A DNA stretch of 64,000 nt from Astrocystis sublimbata. Taxonomy: Eukaryota > Ascomycota > Sordariomycetes > Xylariales > Xylariaceae. A model generated the notes under the pieces. That model searched no databases. It had not been told where the DNA came from and was given only the letters and a program-made list of their open reading frames with translations. Where the stretch lies: assembly GCA_022453515.1 (NCBI GenBank), contig JAJNNY010000101.1, forward strand, positions 17,912-81,911. Reading direction: 5' to 3'. A program made the position numbers and the translations under genes. The stretch's first letter is position 1; the number at the start of each line of letters is the position of its first letter. Below, in pieces: positions 42,777 to 54,900 of this stretch.

Positions 42777-44869
42777 GGCGATGGGGGCGACGGCGATATG
42801 TATCTATCTGATGGATCGCACGATGCAGAATGTGATGTGGAAGAGGTCGAACGAGATGATTGCGTGCGACGCGCGATGGCTCTGTTGTGGTTGTAGTTGT
42901 AGCTGTAGTTGTAGCTGATACTTGTACAACGTGATGGCGTTGCTAAGGTAGAGGAGGTGGTAGCTCCGCCACTAACAAGGCGCCGTAAGGGATTGATGCG
43001 ACGTGAGAGACAACAATAACAAGCCTGCACGACCTCACGACCGCACTACCAAGCCCCCGGTAGCCAAAGAGAGACAATGGGATGTATGTTGGGGGGGAGC
43101 TTGACGGCTGAGCGCAGCTTCACTCATCAAGTTGGGGGGCGAATATGATCAGGTCGGCCGCTAGCAATCAACCGATGCCGAGTCGAACGGTGCAAATGCA
43201 GGTGCAGGTGCAGGTGCAGACGAAGAATGAGAAGTGGAAGTACGTAAGTGTCAATTGCTCGATGCCTAGGAGGGAATGAATCTCGGTGAGAAGCTAAGAA
43301 CGAGTGTAATGGTGATGGTGAGGAGGGGTTGATGGCCTAGCTCGATGGCCCGGTGGCGGTGGTTGAGGTAAAGGAAGGATCATGAAGACGTAGCCAAAAG
43401 CGGGCGATGGGAATTGGAGGGGAGAGCAGCCACTGACTCGTCCTTCGGGGTATGTAGGTAGGTATGTAAGTGGTGAGCTGCATTCACTGTAGGTTGGGTA
43501 GGTAGGTATTGAAGTCGGAAGTCGGACTGCTAAGGTTGACTGCTTAGGTTGACTGTTTGCGTGGATGCAATGCCTCGGAGCCTTCTGCTTTGCTTATTGC
43601 TTATTGCGCATTTGCTTATTGCAGGCGACGGTTACAGTTGGGGCGTGCAGCCTATGGCATCTGGCATTTGGCCGTTTGCCATGGGCGACCGAACATGCAA
43701 GATCTGGGGGGGGCTCTGTGGCTTGAGACCTGTCTGATACGAAACCTTAATTAAGTTCTTCTCCTTCTGGGCTAGCGAATGCAGCAACTTGGGTGAGACT
43801 CTCGTGTAAGTGAAGGTACTAGTAGTATAAGTAAGGTATTGGGAGTTGGATGGAATGCCACTAATAGGTACTTGGCTGAAGTACCGATATCAGTGACAGC
43901 TCTAGAGCATGGCACATGGGTCCCTTAGAGGGAAAGCCGTTACCTTATCTCGAGAAGTGCACCTTTAGGACCATGGGGATTTGCCGGTTGGCGAGGATGG
44001 GCGATGATCGGGCTGTCAGGTTGGTCAAGTGGGCATATGGGAGGGTCCATAAGGGCATCATGTGGTGTTTGCTCTGCAACGCTTGTCCCGCCCAGCGTTG
44101 CCGCATTCGTCCAGCTTTGCAGCACGCCAGAGATAAGGCTGGAATGCGTGTACAAACCACGTGCACCACTCCAACGCTTGCCATCAATGTACTCGTACAT
44201 GGAATCCAGTCCGTTTTGCTATCCTCCGATCGGGCATGATTCTGCCGCCTTTCCAAAACATCAGGTACATCTCATGCCGGCAAAACAACCTCCACCCATT
44301 TGCTGCTCTTCAACCAGAGAATACCTCAATAAGCACTTACACTGCTTACCTAGCCTAGGATGTAGGTAATGCAGCCTTCATTGAACCAGGTACAGTTGCA
44401 GGCCATACATCCCAGTATCTAGGTAGCTCGTAGAGCAAGTGGCACATCGCTCTTTCGCAGCAGGCGTAATATTGAAAAGTGGCATTCTTGGTATCATTCG
44501 AGAGGTGATGGAGAGGCCCATGGAGATAAATGAACAGAATAAAGCTGTGGGAGCACGTCCGACTGATAAGTTGGGCGAGGCTCTTCCGGGTAACACTTGC
44601 TCCTACCGAAAACATCCACACTGTGACTTCGGATGAAAGTGCATTTGCATCTACAGCAAACAGGCTGTGAATAAAATGCTCGCAATGTGCTTGGAATTTG
44701 GGTGCCTTATTAGCGTGGACAGAAGAGAAGCGAAAAATGGAAGGCGATGCACTGGTGCGGGAATGTCCTCAATCATACCATGGTGATTCAGTTGCTAGGT
44801 AGTTGTTAATATACAATGGATGCCAGCTGCAAGATGCCGGTGTTTGCTTCCCCGTCATCGTCTGTTCCG
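42777..44869. other. Intergenic, no gene seen
   Basis: About 2.1 kb upstream of the RING gene. Short tandem repeats TAGTTGTAGCTG (42890-42918) and GTGCAGGTGCAG (43199-43218), and several GGTAGGTA stretches. No convincing protein or RNA gene. Confidence 0.5.
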
Positions 44870-45018
44870 ATGACCCCTATCATCGTCCTCGTCGTCGCCG
44901 CTATCATCTCTGAAGCCTTCCTCTAAGCTTCACGGACTCGGTCAGCCGAGTGTAGAGAGAGAGAGGAAAAGGTAGACTCCGATCGCACGTCTCGCCAGCA
45001 TACGGAGGTAGGTGTTGC

Positions 45019-45483
45019 TTACTCTCTACTCAGGCGCCGGTTGCTATCCGCGAGCTGGTGATGCGCATCCAGCGAAAGCGCATGCCGGCGGTCGTCGCTC
45101 ACCGCGCTCAGCTCCTCCCCTACTTCCGAACCGAACTCGACCTCGGACTCGTCGTCAGCGTCAGCCATGCGATCCCTTCGGCGCAGTCTCCATTGCGACG
45201 CGGCAACTATCCAGCGGGCTATGGCGTTCTGCATCCGTATGCGCAGCGACGTCGTCTGAGAGGATATGGTGTCGAGCGGGAGGTATTGGCTATATCGGTT
45301 TCGGTAATTCCGCCATAAGGGGACGAGGAGGTACGAAATGACGAGGAAGAGGACCAGCGAGATGATGGCCGGGGCGAGTAATGTCTGGATTGTACGGATT
45401 AGCAAGTGTTTGCGAGGGACGAGGGCAAGTCGCGGGCGGCGCGGCGCTACCTTGATGACAGAGATGGTGGAGCCCATCTTCAC
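45019..45483 (-). CDS. Single-pass membrane protein, conserved, function unknown
   Basis: The first exon encodes up to 154 residues. Residues about 28-55 are a hydrophobic membrane segment (LLIRTIQTLLAPAIISLVLF and on). An amphipathic basic part (SLRIRMQNAIARW, QWRLRRRDRM) and an acidic tail (DADDESEVEFGSEVGEE) follow. The DTISSQTTSLRIR block looks like one seen in many filamentous fungi. The frame runs into GAGTAAGC near 45019, which is a good donor, so a short last exon probably lies at about 44870-44925. Two donors (GTAGAG, GTAAGC) and several AG acceptors are possible and I could not choose between them. If spliced, the tail would probably gain more acidic residues. The start may be the second ATG (MGSTISVIK). 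Confidence 0.65.
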   Translation of the reverse strand: MKMGSTISVIKVAPRRPRLALVPRKHLLIRTIQTLLAPAIISLVLFLVISYLLVPLWRNYRNRYSQYLPLDTISSQTTSLRIRMQNAIARWIVAASQWRLRRRDRMADADDESEVEFGSEVGEELSAVSDDRRHALSLDAHHQLADSNRRLSRE

Positions 45484-46920
45484 TGCGAAAAGGAGGTATC
45501 ACAAGATGGCGGGCTCGAGGCTCGGAAGGCGATGATGCTGAATCCCCCCTGGACCGGGATCGCGGAATAAGGTACGCTCTGAATGAGACCAGCGACGCGA
45601 AGAGGGCCAAGCGAATGGGATCGGAGCAGTGGGAAATCCCAGGGGTTCGGCTTCCAAAAAGATCACTCAGAAGCAAGTTTGAAATGCCTTCGCAGGCATG
45701 CGATCACGAACGAAGCAAAAGGAGAGAGGCATGGAGGCCGGCAGCCTAGCATCGCATCATTTTTGGACAGATCTGCGAAGGTGTTGCCTCTATTGCCGAC
45801 AGATTCAGGTAGGAACAGCCATTACGTACCTCTCTGGCCAATCTGGGCAGAACAAGCGAACAGTCTCACTCCAGCCAGTCGAAGTCCCCATTGGCCACGC
45901 TGTGCAGGGGGCCGTGAACAGGTAAATGTCGACTCAGCTTGTCAGTCAGTCAGTCAGGCACGGCACAACACAACAAGCCTGCATCAGCTTGCCACATTTT
46001 GCTACATGTCCAAAACAACATCACCTTGAGGCGCGAAGAGATGGATTCTAAAGGGTACTTCGGTACCTCCTGAAAAAAGCAAGTCCAAAGGTTGCACAAG
46101 ACACAATGTAGCCTAGAGGTATATGTATACAGTATATTGATACCACGCACACTGTCCGAAGTACCGTTGCTGTCCATCAATGTTCAATGTTCTAATGCTG
46201 CGCAATCAATAAAGTACTTACTTACCTAACCTTACTCCGTACAGCGAGCATTGAACGAACACTGGGCACTGGCACCTGCAGCCACCTTCGTCCTCACCAA
46301 ACCTAAAAATGAAGAACCTTTGCGGCATACGAAGAAGTGCAGCAGAGTTGTGTTGGGGCAGCCTACAGCCACGTACCTTAAGTACCGTATATATATATAT
46401 ACACGTCTCCAGGCTGTCTAGGCCTGCCGGAAATCCTCCCAATCTCCACTTCTCATACAACATGGACGGGATACTGGCTCCCGCCACCATCACTCCGTCG
46501 GTTCTTCCAATTGACTTGCCAAGGTAATATTCTCCACATATCCGGGGCCCGCCCGGCCGGCTCAATATTCACATCGGGAGGCTCTGCCATAATCCAAGTG
46601 GCATAGGTAAGCATTGACCCTTCCAGTGAACAGTAGTGGGCAACAGGTATGCAAGCTCCGACCGAACCTTTCATTTCAGATTGAACGTTCATCTCAATTG
46701 CTAATTACACATTATATTCGCCAGGGCCCCGAACCACCTACCTACAACTACTTACATGACCAAAGGGGAAACTAATTACTTTCACATGTCAGGTGCATTT
46801 GACGGTAAATACAAAAGACTCAGCACACCACATCATAAAACCTGACATACACATACAGGAACCAAGCCATCAAGTCCGCTCTGACTGTGGGTGGACAAGA
46901 CGATCCTTCGATATCTCCAT
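45484..46920. other. Intergenic, no gene seen
   Basis: About 1.44 kb. TATATATATATA at about 46389-46400. No protein gene. The right end leads into the tandem array and could carry its promoter. Confidence 0.45.
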
Positions 46921-48240
46921 GCCAATGATGATGTGCTGAGGCTACCTAATCACCAAACAAGTGGCGAAGACCACAACGACGGCGACGGCGACCTAGAGGG
47001 AGTAAAACAGGGGTTAGCCGAAGCTAACCACTTGCAGGATGCCATATTTCAGAATAAGATAAAGAATATTTCGATCATCGAGGAAACCTCTCAGACTCTC
47101 TTAACATCAACATGACCTGCCTTTTGCCAATGATGGTATACGCTTTTGTCAAAGCATCTGAGGCTTCCGACCGAGTGGACAATGAAGGCGACGGCGACCT
47201 AGAAATGAGAAGCAAGGGGTCAGCAAAGCTGACCACATACAGGAGGAATTCAGCAGAAGATATATGAATGCTTTAATCATCAAGATTCAAGGAAACCTCT
47301 CAGATTCTCTTAAGTTCATCACCACCTGCCTTTTGTCAATGATGATATACGCTTTCGCCAAAGCGTCTGAGGCTCCCGACCGAGTGGGCAATGAAGGCGA
47401 CGGCAACCTAGAAGTGAGAAGCAAGGAGTCAGCAAAGCTGACCACATACAGGCACCTCAGAATGCTAACTATATTTTTCGTCATAGAGAAAAACTCCAAG
47501 ACTCAAGTAAGGTAGGCTTGTTGTCTCATCACCACCTGCCTTTGCCAATGATGATGTACGCTTTCACCAAAGCGTCTGAGGCTGCCGGGCGGACAGACAG
47601 CGAGGGCGAGGGCCTAGAAGTGAGAAACAAGCGGTTAACAAAAGCTGACCAGTGATAGGAATTCATCCGAAATGAACATACCATCATAGAGTCAAGAGAC
47701 TCTCAAATTGATCCTTCGACTCTTTGCCAATGATGATATACGCTCTCAAGCGTCTGAGGCTGCCGGGTGAATGACCTAAAGTGAGAAGCAAGGGGTCAGC
47801 AAAAGCTGACCGCGTACAGGAAACTCAGTTATAATAATGTTGTCATCAAAGAGCGCAGCTCTATGAATAAAAGTCGTAATTATGGTCATCACGTATTACA
47901 TCCGAGGAAGACCTGCCTTGCCTGTGATGATATACGCTCTCAGCGTCTGAGGCTTCCGGTCGAACGGTCAGCGATGGCGGCGATGGCGGCGATGGTGATA
48001 GTGACGGCGACCTAGAGGGGGGACACAGGGGTTAGCCGAAGCTAACCACGTTACAGGAAACTCAGATATAAGCATAATTTCGTCAAAGAGTCTACTAGGT
48101 AGCTCTCTGATCCTTCGATCGCCGTTCATCACACATTACACCCGAGGGAGACCTGACTTGCCTGTGATGATACGTGTCGCTGATGGTATAGCAGCACCCT
48201 TCGGGGGAGTTGCTGTACCATCTCGACATTGCTGAGGCGG
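46921..48240 (+). repeat. Tandem array of seven diverged ~200-bp units with conserved hairpins
   Basis: Units begin at about 46921, 47126, 47335, 47544, 47726, 47920 and 48160 (spacing 182-240 bp). Each starts with a short element of form GYC-x-TGATGr-stem-loop-CTGAGGC. In units 1-6 a GGCGAC..CCTAGA stretch and a second hairpin follow, GGTTAGC/GCTAACC in units 1 and 6 and GGTCAGC/GCTGACC in 2 and 5 (units 3 and 4 less perfect). About 10 nt after it comes a CAG or TAG followed by G, like a fungal branch site plus 3' splice site. Between these ends the units keep weaker similarity (CATCAAAGAG, GAAACTCAG). No reading frame is kept between units. The pattern fits a non-coding transcript with repeated introns or processed RNAs; the strand is inferred from the splice-like signals. 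Confidence 0.8.
48160..48238 (+). ncRNA. Candidate structured RNA: box C/D-like kink-turn on a long hairpin
   Basis: Unit 7 of the array. GCC, box-C-like GTGATGA, a long stem, box-D-like CTGA and GGC. The stem pairs TGTCG with CGACA, GATGGTA with TACCATC, and AGCAGC with GTTGCT (with wobble), and is capped by CCC-TTCG-GGG, a stable tetraloop. The layout matches that of the shorter elements in units 2-6 although the stem sequence is unrelated. It lacks internal C'/D' boxes and an obvious guide, so it is not a standard C/D snoRNA. Confidence 0.4.
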
Positions 48241-51200
48241 CTCGAGGATTGAACTCTGGAAAGACAAGTGTCTTGGGTATGAAATTGCAGAATGGATGAA
48301 TGGGCTATGTCTTGGTTGACTGTCGGTCTGTCTGCGAAGACGATCAAGAAAGGGGATGGAGATGAGGTGCTGGAGATGGCATGAAGCTGTACGAGGACCA
48401 GAGAATCCGATGGTTTGAGATGAAGAGAAAAGTGGAAGAGAGGAGAGGAGAGGAGGACAGGAAGCACATTTAAATACTCGGGACTCGAAGTGCTTTTTGA
48501 TTGTTGAGAAACTCTATTCTGCTGACTCTATCTACGTGAGGTAGGCTCTGCGAGGCCTTTTGCTCCCTGCGAGAAGTTGCGGATGGAATATTCATGTCTA
48601 GGGAAGCTACAATTGCGTCACGTTTGAGGCGGGATGACGCTGGAACGCAGTTGGGTTGCTTGTGCCTGCTTCTCTGAAAGTCTCGAGAAGCGGCGAAGGG
48701 ACGGGACTGCGTTGATCCTCGAGTCTATCAAGGTTCACAAGATGAGTCAACTGGCGTGCTTCAGGGGTAGAGAAGGAGGGCTGATCCAGGTTTGAGGAAT
48801 TGAGTTTCCATCTTCGCTGTTCTTCACACTGCGGCAGGTCAGAATCAACATTGAAAGGATGACGAAATGTCATGTTGCCGCTGTGAAGCTTGTCATATGA
48901 GGTAGGCTCAAGGTCTTGGTGTTGCCAATATGGCTCTGATATGAAGCTCTCTTGCCTAAACCTAAACATCTACATGTCTTGACTCTACGTCATCACTCTA
49001 CGATACACCTTCTCTTCACTCCTCACGCCTGCGATGTTTACTGATATGCTGGTTCAAGGAGGGCAGTAGGTGCGCAAATTACTGGATACCTGATCAAGGT
49101 GGGAAGGAGCGTTCAAGGGTAGGCTCGACGAGGTCGGCAGGTAAGCCACCGAGCCGTGGCACATGGAAGTGAGAGCATCTCGCAATGACGCTGTTTGGCT
49201 CTGATCGTTTACGTACGTAGATACTTCGGTAGGCAATCGTCCCTTTCTTTTGGCCTTGACCTTCGGCAAGTACACCGCGCACGATGTTGAACTCAGCGAC
49301 TGCATAGAGCAGAAAATGGCCTCAGGTCACGTAGGCAAGATTAAGATTGTAGGCAATTGCTAGCTCTTTATTCTAATGTGTGCAGGTGTAAGTGAGCGAC
49401 ATCCTCTCTGCGGTTGACTGAAGCGCGTCATTCCATGTGTGAGGTTTGAAATTTCCCGTCTCGTGCCCGTGGTGGTTCACCCATCAACCTACCTGCCTCG
49501 CAAGCTCGAGCTATGCAAACTCTCATGTTACGGAACGGAGCTGCAGTACCTAATACATGGATGGATACTACAGCAATACCAAAATGCAGAACGGGGGGAA
49601 GTCGGATGCTTTGACTATGATTGCTATGTGCAGGTGGTGGCTTATCTATACGGGTCCGTGATATACTGGTATGATGAGGCCCTTTTACTGCATACCTAGC
49701 CTATAGATTGAGGAAGTAGAGGATGCCTACAAATTACACAACACGCAATGATTCATATGCATCTATGACTACAGCGGAGAACTACCATCCTGACATGCAG
49801 TGGCTTGTTCAGAATATTGAATATCGCAAGCACATCGTTGATGTACGCGTACTTTACTGCCTCAATGCATCTAAAGACATTATAACAGTTGACGACGGGC
49901 GGCAAATAAACGGCAACGGTGACAACAGTTGCAATGCTGGTATTCCTTCATTTCTGCAAACGTAGATGTCAGCTCAAATCAAAGTTAAATAAAGCATGCG
50001 GTGGTATCGTTTTGGGGTACGTTTCACAAGTTGAAGTGGTTGCAGATGGGAGGGAATGAGGGTTACATTGTTGCTCCCATAAACGGGGGGTTGGCCCATT
50101 TTGGGCTAGAACATGTAAGACATTTACGAATTCGATATGTTGTCGATAATGGGTGGTCTGGTTGACGGCTCTATTGACGGCGCGAATGTCGGTCGCATTT
50201 GATCTATCTATACCTGACTGAGATATTGATTCCTTCGTACCGTAGTTTGGTTTATATGATATTATTCAAATGTTTCGCAGACTCGGCGCGACTGGATGAT
50301 CTGGGGGATTCCCCAGGGTTCCAATCGAGGTACCTAGACGGTACTTTTGGGCAGCCAAGGGGTCAGACACGTTCCATTCATCGTTTCAGGCTCGCTTGCC
50401 ATCGTGCAATACCCTTGCCAGAACCACAGATTTCTCATGTATTCCCAGAAAGCTAGACAATTATAAGTAACACCTCTATCTTATTGGCGACGAAGACATA
50501 GACATGTTCGCGTTTGACAAGAACAAAATCACAGACAGTACTAGTACTGTATTCTGAAAATTAAGGTTCGATGTTGTTGTGGATCTAGAAAGCACACAGC
50601 TCCTCACACCATCCCCACTAGACCAAGATTGGCCTAGATGGCACCTATATCTGGATTTAGACGTGAATAAACTCTCCTAACCCCTGAATCGGACATGCAC
50701 TTGCATGCGATTTAGGTTCTGCCCTTCACCACAGGCCGGGACAAGATGCATCGCTGGTTTACCGGCTCTAAGTTGGTAGAAATGCTTGGCCACGTGGCAG
50801 AAACACCTTATGGGCATTCAGAGTCGGTCAACTTCACCTAGTTATCTGTAAACAAAAACTACTAGACTGCCGAAACAACCAGTTGAGGTACGGGGAAGGT
50901 CTAAGTCATTCTGGGCTGCAATCCAAGATTCCTATTGGCTGCGTGGGCGAGCACGACAACTGCCAAGTGGTGGAATACCGCCAGGATACCGCCACATGGC
51001 CACAGGTGACACACCCGTGGGCTGCGGCAAAGGTACCTCGGAGGTACCAGCGAAAGCACCCAGGGGGCTAGGTGCCTAGCCCGCCTAGAGGATGCCTGGG
51101 GCCATCAACCCATCACCCATCACTGTCATGACTGTATCCATCCTCACATGGCATTTTGAACCAACCAACCTTTGAACACACCACCCTCCTCCTGCGCACC

Positions 51201-51974
51201 ACGCAGTCCGACCTGCGCTCACCTACCGTGCCCGGCTGCTCCTCTCCCTTGCGCCGGTTTTCGAAGACGGCTCTATCAGCAGCATCCAATCCCGCCATTA
51301 ACGATTTGAACGACGACGTCAGCAACCTCACCACATGCCTCCTCGCATTTGATATAGCCCCAGCAACCTTCGTGTCTTGTCCGCATCCTCTGTCGAGTCT
51401 ACCTACCTACACTGGTACATATTTGCGTTTCGCCGCGCCGTCGACTTCTGGTTTACATGTGCATGGACAGGTACGTGTCCGACCCGCGACCCGACCAGTG
51501 TTTACTCGTCTGTTGAGGGGCATCGTTGAGAGTGCTGTCCAAGCCGTATCGACCGGGGGCTCCTTTGAACCTGGCTCGCCTCGCTCGCCTTGCGCGCCCC
51601 CGGCACACGCCACCCTTCTCTCGATCCCTGATTGTCGCTTCATCGTCAGGTTCATGCTAATCCCCGGCTCGCCTCTGCAGATCCTCGTCCCACCCCGTCT
51701 CCTCCAACACGCCTGTACAATAGCCGACACTATAGTTTCCGAAACACTACTCATCTTGTGTGGGAGCACGATGTTCTCCGATTTGCGACTGCAGCCTCCA
51801 GTACATTGACAGCCTAACCCGCTTGCGACCTTGAAACCATCGCACTCCCATCCCTAGGCATCCACCCACCGCCTTGGCTTTCGCATCCCCCAGCTCGCCC
51901 CGGATAAACTCGCCGTTCGAAGGGCACTGGGACTTCGGGACATTGGCGGTCGCCCTCTCCCCCACCGCGTAGAC
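48241..51974. other. Long intergenic region and formin 5' region
   Basis: About 3.7 kb without a gene I can support. A minus-strand open stretch 48969-48607 (120 codons) has no recognisable motif. Another on plus, 51156-51809 (217 codons), is Ser/Thr/Pro-rich and lies directly before the formin; it may be promoter or long 5' leader. CTAACCC and AG sites just before 51975 leave room for an intron in that leader. Confidence 0.4.
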
Positions 51975-54900
51975 ATGTCGTCTGGCGGCAAAGGATTCTT
52001 CTCTCGAACTAAACACAGGAGCGACAAGCGTCACACCGGCAGCGAGGAGAGCCGCTTCTTGGCCCCAGAATACGACCCGTCGCTTCGTTCTTCCCGCCAC
52101 ACCCGCGAGTCCTCCCTTTCCCTCGCCTCTCTCGATCGCCCCAGCTCTGCCGGAGGCATCAACGCCATCCCCTATGCTGATCCACATAACGAGCGAAGTT
52201 CCGTATCCGTCGATCAGATGCCTTCCCGACGCGATCCCTACCGAGGCACCGCCGAATACCACCAGCACCCTACCGCCGATGGCTCTCACTCCAGCCCGCG
52301 CCCACCGCCTGGGTCCTCCAATGTAACCATGGCCATCGTCGGTCGCCAAACGCAGTTCCAGCAATGGGGGCCACAGCAGCAAGGCGGCCAACCGCCTAGG
52401 GGCAGTGGGGGTAGCAGTATGGCTGGCTACTCGGAAAGATGGGACTCTCTGCCCGGCTGGGGTCAGCCGGGCTATGGCAGGAACTCACGCCAGAGTGATC
52501 AGTCCAGCGTTTTTTCAGGTAACGGCCAACCTTCAGACTCCGCTTACAAGCGCTTATCCAGAACAGCGCTTCCCAGTGCCACCTCGCAGAGCTCGCTTGC
52601 CTCTAGCCGAGAGTCGCACCGACCGTCCAAACTCCCCGGCTCCCCGGCCCTTCTGCAACCTGCTGGCTCCGATGGCTTTTCTCTTAACCGGCCTGACGAT
52701 GATCGAGTGACGGAACAGATGTTTTTCGAATTGATGCAAAAGCGTGGATGGCACAACCTTCCCGAGCAGGCGAGGCGGCAAATGCAGGCATATCCGTCCG
52801 CCAAAAAATGGACACTCATCTACCAGGATCGCTTAACGGAATGGCAGGGCGACCAGAAGCGCAGACTGACAGCGCGCGCCGGCCAGTATTCGAGCGTCGA
52901 TATCACCACCAACTCGGATGAGGAGGGCTCACCGGAATGGTACGTCCGCAAGGTCATGGAGAACAGCCTGGACTCGAAGGGCCTTGGTAGTCTCGAGGTC
53001 AATCTGAGGACACAACAGATCGGTTGGGTGAAACGATTCATCGAATGTCAGGGGCAGGTGGCTCTCACCAACGTTCTGCTCAAGATGAACCGCAAGTCTG
53101 CCGTTGGGCCCGCTGCTCCTGCCGACTCCAAGTCAAGCGACAAGAATCTCGATAAGGAATATGATATCGTAAAGTGTCTGAAAGCTTTGTTGAACAACAA
53201 GTATGGTGCCGACGATGCCCTGGCCCACCAACAAGTCGTCGTTGCTCTTGCGACGTCGCTCATCTCCCCGAGGCTCACGACGCGGAAACTCGTCAGCGAT
53301 GTCTTGACATTCCTCTGTCACTGGGAAGACGGCAATGGCCATCTGAAGGTCATTCAAGCCATGGACCAGGTCAAGACCCAGCAAAACGAAAACGGTAGAT
53401 TTGACGCATGGATGCGCTTGGTCGAAGTAACCGTCGATGGCCGAGGAAAGATGGGCAGCCTCGTCGGCGCCAGTGATGAGGTTCGAACAGGAGGTATCGG
53501 CATGGAAAACCTCCTTATGGAATACGCCGTAGCAACACTCATCCTAGTCAACATGATTATCGACGCGCCAGAACATGACCTCCAGCTACGCATGCATATC
53601 AGGGCCCAGTTTGGTGCCTGTGGAATCAAACGGATTCTGACCAAGATGGAGGGGTTCCAGTACGACCTCATAGACAAGCAAATCGAGAGGTATCGGACGA
53701 ATGAGGCTATCGACTACGAGGACATGCTTGAGAGGGAGAACAGCAGTATCAAAGATAATGTGGAAGGCGATGTGAAGGACTTGAACGATCCCACCCAGAT
53801 CGTGGAAGCCATTCAGCAACGCTTACAGGGCACCAAAACTCAGGACTACTTCGTCTCTGCTCTTCAACACCTTCTTCTCATCCGCGAAAATGACGGGGAA
53901 GAGCGGCTACGCATGTTCCAGCTTGTCGACGCAATGCTCAGCTACGTTGCTATGGACAGGCGACTGCCCAATCTAGACCTCAAGCAGAGTCTCAATTTTA
54001 CCGTACAAAGCCTTCTGGACAAACTTCACACAGATTCCGAAGCCCGGCAAGCACAAGATGAGGCTCTCGAGGCTCGACAGATTGCCGAGGCTGCCATGGC
54101 AGAGCGGGATGAGATGAAAGCCAGGGTTGAGCTTGGTGCTGATGGATTGGTGGCTAAGTTACAGAGGCAGCTGGACGAACAAGCGCGTTTCATCGAGGCC
54201 CAAAAGCGACAAGCTGACGGACTCAAGGCTGAGATTGAGAACATGCAGACAGTCCGTGCGAAGGAGGCTCAACGTTACGAGTTGGAGACACGTGAACTCT
54301 ACCTGATGCTTAGAGATGCACAGGATGTTGCTGCGTCACAGGCTGCAAAGGGTCTTGGCGAGAAGGGCGAGAAAGGCGAAAAGGCGATTGATGAGGATCC
54401 TGTTCGTATGCAAGGCATCTTGGATCGCGAGAGACTCATGGACCGACTTGCTATGCAACTAGAGCGCCAAAAGACACAGTACAAGCTTGAAGGCCGCGTT
54501 TGGGGCGATGCTGTGGGCCCGTCCGATCGGCTCCGTGCTCTCCGCGAGGAGATGGAGGGCTACGATGATGCTTATCCCGATGCTCCCGAAGGCGCTGGAC
54601 TTCCTCCACCTGGCATGTCCAGCGGTGTGCTCGGGTCAGTCAGGCGCAATACGAAGATTCCACGAAAGCCTGTCGGTGCTCAGGGCGCGCCTGGTACTGA
54701 TGGCGCAAGCGCTGAGGACGACGACGACGAGACTGTCTACGAGAAGCCGAGAGTGGTTGAGATAAGAAGGCCTGTGATGGATCCTAAACAGGCAAACAAC
54801 CTACTGAGTGAGATTCGGGCGAAGGGTAAAAAGGGTAATGAAAGTGACTCGGACGAGGCAGACGGCGCTACTACGGGCCCTTCACATCCAAGTCTCGAGA

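Noticed and set aside
46921..48240. CRISPR-like or protein-coding tandem repeat
   Set aside because: Units are long, diverged and eukaryotic, with no equal spacers; open stretches at 46891 and 47264 are not kept between units.
46921..48240. Standard C/D or H/ACA snoRNA cluster
   Set aside because: C-like to D-like distance is only about 20-30 nt in most units, without C'/D' boxes or guides, and no convincing H box; kept as an atypical structured RNA.
48129..48467. Minus-strand 112-codon frame across unit 7 of the array
   Set aside because: It crosses the hairpin, has no motif and overlaps a structure better explained as RNA.
51156..51809. Gene directly upstream of the formin
   Set aside because: Ser/Thr/Pro-rich with no motif and no leader of its own; more likely promoter or 5' leader of the formin.
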